Under the pieces are notes generated by a model. That model made no database searches, was not told the origin of the DNA, and was given only the letters and a program-made list of their open reading frames with translations. From an uncultured Candidatus Saccharibacteria bacterium (lineage in GTDB: Bacteria; Patescibacteriota; Saccharimonadia; Saccharimonadales; Saccharimonadaceae): a stretch of DNA of 11,515 nt. The translations under genes and the position numbers were made by a program. Positions within the stretch are counted from its first letter, which is position 1. Each line of letters starts with the position of its first letter. The stretch covers positions 1-11,515 of the forward strand of contig CALIJO010000003.1 of NCBI GenBank assembly GCA_938017655.1. Reading direction: 5' to 3'. Positions 6,279 to 11,515 of this stretch are shown piece by piece.

Positions 6279-6288
6279 GTGATATAAT
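6261..6288 (+). promoter_or_regulatory. hrcA-grpE promoter
   Basis: TTGAAT (6261-6266), a 16-nt spacer and TATAAT (6283-6288) preceded by TGA (an extended -10) form a strong vegetative promoter. The start is expected near 6295, about 7 nt before the hrcA ATG. The -35 lies inside the CIRCE spacer. Confidence 0.8.
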
Positions 6289-6301
6289 TAAATCATTAAT
6301 T

Positions 6302-7198
6302 ATGAATAACGAAATTAAACTCACAGAACGTCAAAAACTCATCCTCTTCGCCATTATCGAGGAGTATGCTGATGTTGCCACCCCTGTTGGCAGTGTTACT
6401 TTAGCTAAATTATTCAATGTTTCTTCTGCCACCATTCGTTCGGAAATGGCACGTCTCGAGGAGCTGGGTTATATTACCTCTCCCCACACTTCCGCTGGTC
6501 GTATTCCAACCGACTATGGTTACCGCTATTACGTAAACTCGCTTTCATCTAATCCTCATCTGGGAAATTGCATGGAGGCCTCCACTCAGGATTCTGCCGC
6601 CTTTGATTCTGAGTCGAAAAAGTCAGCTTCAGATTCTATCTTAACTTCTGATGAATCTGCAGAAGCTCTCGAAATTATTGATTCCATTTTTAACCATTGG
6701 CTTAATCCTTCACCTCTTAAGGCTCTCGGCAGTGGGGAGGAAAATGAGGGTAGCCGCAGTCTTCACGCTTTGGAGGTTCGTATTAATGCTCAGGAACGTG
6801 CTGATTTTGCTATTCGCTCGGCCGTCGATATGTTAGTTGAGTTAACCGGTAATCTCGGTCTTGCTACCATTGGTAACCAGCTTTATTATTCTGGTATTTC
6901 CAAACTTTTTTCTCAGCCAGAATTTGTTGATTACGAACGTATCCAGGCAGTTTCGAAGCTACTTGATAACCTTGAACCATGGCTCCACGAAGCCAAGCCA
7001 GGTGAACCACTGAATATTTTCATCGGTCACGAAAATCCGATTGGTAAGAACTCTGACGCTTCACTCATTATTAGTAAATTCCGTTCGCCGTATTCCGATG
7101 ATAGTTACATCGGTGTCCTCGGTCCTACTCGTCAAAATTATGCTAAAATCATGAGCCTAGTCCGCCATGCCGGTCGCTATTTGGAAAACACTTTGTAA
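6302..7198 (+). CDS. hrcA: Heat-inducible transcription repressor HrcA
   Basis: HrcA binds CIRCE and represses chaperone genes. Repression is relieved when chaperonin is titrated by misfolded protein. The 298-residue protein has the N-terminal winged helix with the family signature VSSATIRSEMARLEELGYITSPHTSAGRIPTDYGYRYYV (40-78). Residues 80-125 are a Ser/Asp/Glu-rich, probably disordered stretch. The C-terminal dimerisation part keeps GLATIGNQLYYSGISKLFSQPEF (186-208), IGHEN (241-245) and GVLGPTRQNY (271-280). Typical HrcA has about 340 residues, so the central domain looks shortened and partly replaced. The start is 6302: the in-frame ATG at 6272 lies inside the CIRCE half-site and before the promoter. 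No Shine-Dalgarno is visible. It is followed by grpE after 11 nt. Confidence 0.95.
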   Translation: MNNEIKLTERQKLILFAIIEEYADVATPVGSVTLAKLFNVSSATIRSEMARLEELGYITSPHTSAGRIPTDYGYRYYVNSLSSNPHLGNCMEASTQDSAAFDSESKKSASDSILTSDESAEALEIIDSIFNHWLNPSPLKALGSGEENEGSRSLHALEVRINAQERADFAIRSAVDMLVELTGNLGLATIGNQLYYSGISKLFSQPEFVDYERIQAVSKLLDNLEPWLHEAKPGEPLNIFIGHENPIGKNSDASLIISKFRSPYSDDSYIGVLGPTRQNYAKIMSLVRHAGRYLENTL

Positions 7199-7209
7199 GA
7201 GGAGAAAAT

Positions 7210-7761
7210 ATGTCAAAACCACAAGATGATAAGTCAAATTTTAATTTCGAAAATTCTGAAGCTGGGAATCTAAATCAAGCTAGTCCAGAAGTGAATTTTT
7301 CGGATAATCTTGATCAATCTGCTGACCCTATCTCTGCAGAATTCGTCAATCTAAAGCAACAAAATGCTGAATTTTTGCTTGATCTCCAGCGTACACGTGC
7401 AGATTTTGAAAATTTCCGCAAGCAGGTTGAAATGCAACGCGAACAAGCTAAGAAAACGGCTACTCATAGCACTATTTTGAAATTTCTCCCGCTGATTGAT
7501 GACATGGGCCGCGCTATCTCCGCTCATCCGGAAGCGCTTTTTCCGGTTCAAAAAACTCTTGAAAAAACCATGAAATCCCTCGGTCTCGAAAAAATTGATG
7601 CCAATCCAGGCACAATCTTTAATCCCGAGCTTCACAATGCTATCTCTATGGAAGAAGGCGAAGGTGACCAGGAAGTTATCGCTGAAGAACTGATTCCAGG
7701 CTATCTCTACCAAGGTGAAGTTTTACGTACTGCCATGGTTAAAGTTACTCACCAGGCCTAA
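7210..7761 (+). CDS. grpE: GrpE, nucleotide exchange factor of DnaK
   Basis: GrpE releases ADP from DnaK, completing the Hsp70 chaperone cycle in the cytoplasm. The 183-residue protein has a disordered polar N-terminus (1-42) and a long coiled-coil helix (about 43-85, LLDLQRTRADFENFRKQVEMQ). A helical bundle follows (LKFLPLIDDMGRAI). The C-terminal beta-head (133-183) carries GTIFNPELHNAIS and IPGYLYQGEVLRTAMVKV, both family hallmarks. AGAGGAG lies 5 nt before the ATG and starts at the last base of the hrcA stop codon, so the two genes are cotranscribed under CIRCE control. Unusually, dnaK and dnaJ do not follow. A terminator closes the operon. Confidence 0.96.
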   Translation: MSKPQDDKSNFNFENSEAGNLNQASPEVNFSDNLDQSADPISAEFVNLKQQNAEFLLDLQRTRADFENFRKQVEMQREQAKKTATHSTILKFLPLIDDMGRAISAHPEALFPVQKTLEKTMKSLGLEKIDANPGTIFNPELHNAISMEEGEGDQEVIAEELIPGYLYQGEVLRTAMVKVTHQA

Positions 7762-7789
7762 AACATTTAGAAAAAATATTGAGCTGTAC

Positions 7790-7842
7790 CTTTGATCCAT
7801 TTTCTTTGAGCCGCGCCTTTGATCTGTGTCTTTGAGTCGCAC
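7790..7842 (+). repeat. Degenerate 13-nt CTTTGA tandem repeats downstream of grpE
   Basis: CTTTGA recurs at 7790, 7804, 7817 and 7830 (spacings 14, 13, 13), followed by TCC, GCC, TCT or GTC-type variants. The last unit supplies the left arm of the terminator hairpin. The second unit contains TTGAGCCG, a perfect alternative partner for the same right arm. Confidence 0.6.
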
Positions 7843-7863
7843 TTCTGCCCGGCTCAATTTTTT
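7832..7863 (+). terminator. Intrinsic terminator of hrcA-grpE
   Basis: TTGAGTCG (7832-7839) pairs with CGGCTCAA (7850-7857), with one G-U pair and a 10-nt loop, followed by TTTTTT. A longer-range AAAAAA..TTGAGC (7771-7784) could pair with the same right arm as well. Confidence 0.75.
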
Positions 7864-7888
7864 GCGCCAAAAAATCTCTTAACGCTTA

Positions 7889-7897
7889 TGCTATAAT
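7889..7897 (+). promoter_or_regulatory. Extended -10 promoter of the phosphoketolase operon
   Basis: TGCTATAAT is a consensus TGn-extended -10 ending 7 nt before the ATG at 7905. A leaderless transcript is predicted. No -35 or Shine-Dalgarno is visible. Confidence 0.6.
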
Positions 7898-7904
7898 ATT
7901 TAAT

Positions 7905-8966
7905 ATGTATAGTGGTGAGCGCTTTATTAATTTAGATAATTTATTAGCTAGGGTCCGCATTTGTAATTATTTGACGGTTGCCCAAATCTTCCTGCAAGAT
8001 AATTTTCTCTTAGAATCCCCCTTGAAGCCAGCCGACATTAAACCACGTTTGCTCGGTCACTGGGGTACTTGTCCAGGGATTAATCTGGTTTATGCTGCCC
8101 TAAAGGCCTATTTTGGTCAGCATGATTTTACCTTTGTTTTGGGCCCAGGTCACGGTTTTCCTGCCCTCCAGGCCAATCTTTTCTACGATGGTGAATTAGC
8201 CAAGGTTGACCCTACCCTCTCCCGCGATTATGCCGGACTTAAAATTATTTCCAAGATGTTTTCTCGTATTGGCGGCTTCCCGTCTCATGCTAGCCCGGTC
8301 ACCCCAGGAGTGATTTGTGAGGGTGGTGAACTCGGTTATTCGCTTGCCACCGCTTATGGTTCCGTGCTTAATCGCCCAGGCCATGCCACGGTTGCCCTTA
8401 TTGGTGATGGTGAATTTGAAACTGCCACCATGCTTGGTAGCCTTAATCTTAATCGCCTACTGCTTAGTGAATCAAATGGTCGGGTTTTGCCAATCTTGCA
8501 TCTCAATGGTTATAAGATTTCTGCCCCAACCGTCGCCAGTCGCTGTTCCGAACACGAATTAAAAGAGCTAATTAGAGGTTTCGGCTATACGCCAATTCTA
8601 GTCAAGGAAACGCTTTCCGAAACCTACGAAGAATTTGGAAAAAAATTTAATACTTCCGCCAATTTTACTCCTGAACTTGATGAAAAATTGCAAAAAAATC
8701 TCTTAGAAAATCTTTTGCAGGCGCTCTTCCAGGCTGAAACTACCGAGAATCCGCCGTTCATTATCTTCGCCTCCGAAAAGGGTCTTACTGGTCCTCGCCA
8801 AGCCGAAGGTATGAAAGTGCGTGATAATTTTAAATCCCATCAAGTACCACTTCTTAATGCCAAGACTGATGAAACTGAGCTTAAGATGCTCGAAAAATGG
8901 CTCAAAACTTATCGTTTCAATGAACTATTTGATCAAGAGAAAGGATTTTTAATTCATGAAAACTAA
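7905..8966 (+). CDS. Phosphoketolase, N-terminal (ThDP-binding) subunit
   Basis: The 353 residues match the N-terminal half of xylulose-5-phosphate/fructose-6-phosphate phosphoketolase, which uses thiamine diphosphate and phosphate to make acetyl phosphate plus glyceraldehyde-3-P or erythrose-4-P. Conserved features include KPRLLGHWGTCPG (H52), GPGHGFPA (H83), GGFPSHASP (H128), EGGELGYSLATAYG, and the ThDP motif from GDGEFET (D168) to LHLNGYKI (N201). EKGLTGP (GWTGP in most) and NFKSHQVPL (H312) follow. It stops after LFDQEKGFLIHEN, where classical enzymes of about 800 residues continue into a linker. The stop overlaps the start of the second half by 11 nt. Start 7905 sits just after an extended -10 box. 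The active site needs both halves, so a two-subunit enzyme is inferred. Confidence 0.88.
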   Translation: MYSGERFINLDNLLARVRICNYLTVAQIFLQDNFLLESPLKPADIKPRLLGHWGTCPGINLVYAALKAYFGQHDFTFVLGPGHGFPALQANLFYDGELAKVDPTLSRDYAGLKIISKMFSRIGGFPSHASPVTPGVICEGGELGYSLATAYGSVLNRPGHATVALIGDGEFETATMLGSLNLNRLLLSESNGRVLPILHLNGYKISAPTVASRCSEHELKELIRGFGYTPILVKETLSETYEEFGKKFNTSANFTPELDEKLQKNLLENLLQALFQAETTENPPFIIFASEKGLTGPRQAEGMKVRDNFKSHQVPLLNAKTDETELKMLEKWLKTYRFNELFDQEKGFLIHEN

Positions 8967-10131
8967 ATCTCCCGCCAAGGCTTTTGGTGCTTTGCTTTCT
9001 GAGAAAATGCAAAGCGACCCAGATTTTTATCTCTTTTCTCCTGATGAAACCACTAGTAATAAAATTGATGCTGTTTACAACCAGACTACCCGTGCCTGGG
9101 GTGATTTAGCTATCGAAAAATGGGATATGCCAGAATCCGCTACCGGTCGTATTATCGAGCTTCTTTCGGAAAATGTACTCTTTTCTACTATGGTCGGCCA
9201 CCTAATGACCGGAAAAGATGCCCTGATGACTAGTTACGAAGCTTTCTTCTCAATCATCCTTTCACAAATTGTCCAACATTTGAAGTTTCTCGAACAGGCC
9301 GAAACCGTCTCTTGGCAAAAGTCTTATCCATCCGCCAACCTACTTAGTACCAGTACTTGTTGGCGTCAGGACCATAATGGCTTTTCTCATCAATCGCCAA
9401 TTCTTCTCTCCGCCTTACTCGCTCGTCCAGGCCATCACGTCTCCTGCCTTTTTCCGCTCGACGCCGAAAGTGTGAAACCGTGTTTTATTTATCTATTTGA
9501 ACGTCAAAATCAAGTCAATTTGGTTACTCTCAATAAGACCGACCAGCCAGTCTTTCTGAACGAAAAGCAGGCCGAACTTTGTTTTAAGCAGGGTATCTGT
9601 TTCTTCGATACCACAAAACTTGGCGCCTCACTTCAAGTTCTCAATACTTCAGAAATTCCGGAGTATGATTACATTTTTGTCGCGGCTGGTGACATTAGCT
9701 TTCATGAATCCTATCAGGCGGTGAAGCAGCTTCAGCAGGATTTGCCAAAGCTCAAGATTGGTCTCGCTTATATTTCCGCCCTCACCTACGCCGGTATCGG
9801 TTTTGCTGGCCAGGTGCTTTCAAGCTCAGATTTTAATCAGATGTTTGGTTCCAGCGCGAAAATTATCGCGAACTTTCATGGCTACCCACATGATTTGAAA
9901 AATATTTTAGCTAATTACACTAATCCGAAACGCATCTTCGCTCATGGTTATAAGGAACAGGGAAGCACCGTCACACCATTTGCTATGTTAGCTATGAACC
10001 GAACCTCTCGCTTCCATCTCATGCTCGATGTGGCGAAGGCAGAAAAATCTCCGGACTTAGTAAATAAGTATCAATCCGAGATTGATAGCCGTATGGCTTA
10101 CGCCTTGGAACATGGTGAGGATCGAGAATAA
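8956..10131 (+). CDS. Phosphoketolase, C-terminal subunit
   Basis: The 391 residues correspond to the middle and C-terminal domains of phosphoketolase. Visible landmarks are YLFSPDETTSNK (GPDETxSN in the family), GRIIELLSEN and SYEAF (E95, matching the glutamate that activates ThDP). WRQDHNGFSHQ (136-146), FHGYP (307-311) and GYKEQGSTVTPF (331-342) follow. Some usually fixed residues differ: GRHG after LLTG is replaced by GKDA, SHVWRQDHNG by STCWRQDHNG, and PPDAN by PLDAE. The canonical NPHANGG linker is absent from both halves. AAAGGA (8940-8945) lies 10 nt before the ATG. With the 11-nt overlap (ATGAAAACTAA) this suggests translational coupling to the first half. An in-frame TAA at 8950-8952 prevents any longer start. 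Substrate range and activity are inferred, not shown. Confidence 0.87.
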   Translation: MKTKSPAKAFGALLSEKMQSDPDFYLFSPDETTSNKIDAVYNQTTRAWGDLAIEKWDMPESATGRIIELLSENVLFSTMVGHLMTGKDALMTSYEAFFSIILSQIVQHLKFLEQAETVSWQKSYPSANLLSTSTCWRQDHNGFSHQSPILLSALLARPGHHVSCLFPLDAESVKPCFIYLFERQNQVNLVTLNKTDQPVFLNEKQAELCFKQGICFFDTTKLGASLQVLNTSEIPEYDYIFVAAGDISFHESYQAVKQLQQDLPKLKIGLAYISALTYAGIGFAGQVLSSSDFNQMFGSSAKIIANFHGYPHDLKNILANYTNPKRIFAHGYKEQGSTVTPFAMLAMNRTSRFHLMLDVAKAEKSPDLVNKYQSEIDSRMAYALEHGEDRE

Positions 10132-10165
10132 ACTATAAAAATTTATCATCGATCATCAACTTACT

Positions 10166-10200
10166 AAAAAATAACCCCCTACTTTGGGGGGCTATTTTTT
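10166..10200. terminator. Bidirectional terminator between phosphoketolase and the PIN-TRAM gene
   Basis: AAAAAATAACCCCC (10166-10179) faces GGGGGGCTATTTTTT (10186-10200), giving a C5/G5 core with A/U tails on both sides. The plus-strand T-tract overlaps the stop codon of the minus-strand gene (TAA at 10201-10199), so this hairpin can end both converging transcripts. Confidence 0.92.
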
Positions 10201-10933
10201 AAGACTTCTTTTTTAGAAATGGCTTATGCATCCGCTTCTGTTTTTCTAGCGCTAGCTTAGCAAACATCATACGCCCTGAATTAGTCTGCAGGAATTTTTC
10301 GAACATCACGTCTACTGACTCGCCAATCTTATCACTAGCATTATCTACTACTACCATCATACCGTCTGGAAGATAACCTACACCTTGTTTTGGATTGCTA
10401 CCGGTACTGGTAATCTTCAAAGTAAAGCATTCACCTGGTAGATATTCAGAACGTAGTTCCACCACAAGCTCATTAATATTGAGAATGCTAATATTCATCG
10501 TCGAAGCTACTTTTCCAAGATTGTAGTCAATCGTCATAATCGAGCCGTGATTTTCTTCAGCTAGCTGCAAAAGCCTTTCATCTACCGGCGTGCGGTCCAA
10601 TTCATCCTTCAGAATTACCACATCCGTCGAAGGAATACGCTCAAGTTCTGAGACCACGTCCAGACCAAATCTCGCACGCGTGCGTTTTTCACTGTCTTTA
10701 CCATCAGCGAGTAGTTGCATTTCATGAATTACACTACGTGGGATAATTAAAATCCCACCTAAGAATCCCGTTTGCGCGACCTTTAGTACACGTCCATCCA
10801 TCAAAGCTGATGAATCGACATAAATTTTTCGTTTTTGGCCAAAATAATTAAAGCTCTTCTTGAAAGAACGGTATGCAAGAAAGCTAGTTTCAATTAAGAT
10901 GAGGCCATGAACGATTAAAGAAATAATTTCCAT
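10199..10933 (-). CDS. PIN-TRAM domain membrane protein (YacL type)
   Basis: The 244-residue protein has a hydrophobic N-terminal segment (about 3-20), which suggests membrane tethering. A PIN-fold nuclease domain (37-155) keeps its four acidic residues: D40 in YVDSSALMDGR, E71 in VIHEMQ, D118 in PVDERLL and D136 in TIDYNL. A TRAM RNA-binding domain follows (164-226), with GECFTLKI, KQGVGYLPDGMMVVVDNA, IGESVDV and LQTNSGRMMFAKL. A Lys-rich tail comes last. This is the YacL/PilT-N family, in which PIN domains are usually metal-dependent RNases. Typical YacL proteins have several N-terminal membrane helices, whereas only one is seen here. AGAAAGG (10944-10938) lies 4 nt before the ATG. The biological target is unknown. 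It converges on the phosphoketolase operon. Confidence 0.93.
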   Translation of the reverse strand: MEIISLIVHGLILIETSFLAYRSFKKSFNYFGQKRKIYVDSSALMDGRVLKVAQTGFLGGILIIPRSVIHEMQLLADGKDSEKRTRARFGLDVVSELERIPSTDVVILKDELDRTPVDERLLQLAEENHGSIMTIDYNLGKVASTMNISILNINELVVELRSEYLPGECFTLKITSTGSNPKQGVGYLPDGMMVVVDNASDKIGESVDVMFEKFLQTNSGRMMFAKLALEKQKRMHKPFLKKKS

Positions 10934-11075
10934 AAAACCTTTCTTATTATGTTAAAAAATATCTAAGCACATCCCCCTCGGTATCCGAAGCTATTGTATC
11001 ACCGATTAAGAAATAATACCAAAAAATCTTATGTAATTTTTACTATCCAAAAATTTCATAATTTCTGCCTAAAGG

Positions 11076-11104
11076 TTCTAGCTCCATAATAAATGGAGCT
11101 AGAA
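11076..11104. other. Perfect 12-bp hairpin downstream of the right-edge gene
   Basis: TTCTAGCTCCAT (11076-11087) and ATGGAGCTAGAA (11093-11104) pair perfectly around a 5-nt loop, 22 bp beyond the stop of the minus-strand gene. There is no U-tract on either side. It may be a terminator without a tail or an mRNA 3'-end stabiliser. Confidence 0.7.
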
Positions 11105-11126
11105 TTCATTAAGCTTTAAACTCAGG

Positions 11127-11515
11127 TTATGAGCCTAATTTACTAGTAACGGTGCTACCAGCGCGATCTTTTAATGTTACTACAATAGAAGTTTCACTTC
11201 CAGTCATCGTATAAGTTGTAGTATTGTCGCCAGCTTGCGCGGTTCCAGAAGCTACTACTGTGCCATCTACGGAGACCGTGTAGCTGTCTAATTGTTCAGA
11301 ACCTGCTTTTGCTTCAAACTTTAGTACTGTACCACTGTTAATCGTACTATTTTTAATCCTTACCGTAGGTGCACGATAGGAACAGTCATCTGTAGTGAAT
11401 GGGTCATAGCCGTCAGCAGATTTGGCAAAGCTCTTATTTTTCGAAATTGGATCAATGGTAAAGCTGATATCTACTTCTTCGATTAAGCTTGGGTCAGTAC
11501 AATCAGAAGCTTTGT
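11127..11515 (-). CDS. Probable secreted or surface protein, C-terminal fragment (runs off right edge)
   Basis: An open frame enters from the right edge and ends at TAA (11129-11127), giving 128 complete residues. The sequence is rich in Thr, Ser, Val, Gly and Asp, with alternating polar and hydrophobic residues that suggest beta-sandwich structure. It includes TVRIKNSTINSGTVLKFEAK, SYTVSVDGTVVASGTAQAG and SIVVTLKDRAGSTVTSKLGS. Two cysteines (DCTDP and DDCSYRAP) could form an extracellular disulfide. The C-terminal 80 residues resemble a bacterial Ig-like or CARDB-type repeat in style, but I cannot assign a family. There is no membrane anchor or sortase signal at the C-terminus. Export is inferred from composition, because the N-terminus is outside the window. 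Confidence 0.65.
   Translation of the reverse strand, partial: KASDCTDPSLIEEVDISFTIDPISKNKSFAKSADGYDPFTTDDCSYRAPTVRIKNSTINSGTVLKFEAKAGSEQLDSYTVSVDGTVVASGTAQAGDNTTTYTMTGSETSIVVTLKDRAGSTVTSKLGS

Noticed and set aside
6272..6301. ATG at 6272 as the start of HrcA
   Set aside because: It lies inside the right half of the CIRCE operator, upstream of the -10 box. HrcA family proteins begin close to the LTERQ motif, which matches 6302.
8950..8966. Phosphoketolase split explained only as a sequencing frameshift
   Set aside because: A single indel could fuse the frames, so this is not excluded. However, the Shine-Dalgarno, the ATG in the overlap and the missing linker fit a real two-gene arrangement better.
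10934..11126. Possible small gene or RNA between the PIN-TRAM gene and the right-edge gene
   Set aside because: The 193-bp AT-rich gap has no credible open frame with a start signal and no tRNA-like fold. Only the 12-bp hairpin stands out.

Overview
The window reads as a chromosomal segment of a Patescibacteria/CPR bacterium, most likely Candidatus Saccharibacteria (TM7). This is inferred from gene content and style, not from a marker-gene search. The supporting signs are a signal-peptide surface protein with a C-terminal BspA-like (DUF285) repeat array, an adenylate-kinase-like protein with a GKDT P-loop, a shortened HrcA, a two-subunit phosphoketolase, compact gene spacing and almost exclusive use of TAA stops (10 TAA and 1 TAG among genes judged intact).

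Layout, left to right. (1) The left edge holds the 5' end of an unknown minus-strand gene (1-166). (2) 273-1013 (+) is a stomatin/SPFH membrane protein. (3) 1058-2674 (+) is a secreted BspA-like surface protein cut by one in-frame TGA at 1799-1801. (4) 2687-3529 (-) is tilS. (5) 3571-5391 (+) is lepA (EF4), divergent from tilS with only 41 bp between the two start codons. (6) 5390-5541 holds a degenerate second copy of the lepA 3' end, a bidirectional terminator, and a 24-bp echo of the neighbouring gene's 3' end. (7) 5527-6135 (-) is an adenylate-kinase-like NMP kinase. (8) 6302-7198 and 7210-7761 (+) are hrcA-grpE, behind a perfect CIRCE operator. (9) 7905-10131 (+) is a phosphoketolase in two overlapping genes. 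(10) 10199-10933 (-) is a YacL-type PIN-TRAM protein. (11) The right edge (11127-11515, -) holds the 3' end of a probable secreted or surface protein.

Functionally the window mixes translation and tRNA housekeeping (tilS, lepA), nucleotide metabolism (adk-like), heat-shock control (hrcA-grpE, with no dnaK next to it), phosphoketolase-type sugar cleavage, and cell-surface proteins. Genes that follow their own promoter often have a TGn-extended -10 box 6-14 nt before the ATG and no Shine-Dalgarno, which suggests leaderless or near-leaderless mRNAs. Operon-internal genes, and a few others, have clear Shine-Dalgarno sites.

The most unusual points are the ghost lepA 3' end whose differences are mostly synonymous, the two-subunit phosphoketolase lacking its canonical linker, the lone TGA in the surface protein at a position where relatives appear to carry Trp, and several short degenerate tandem repeats (49-, 24-, 21- and 13-nt periods) in intergenic DNA. 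I saw no tRNA, rRNA, CRISPR array, insertion sequence or phage gene. No gene-free stretch exceeds about 300 bases.
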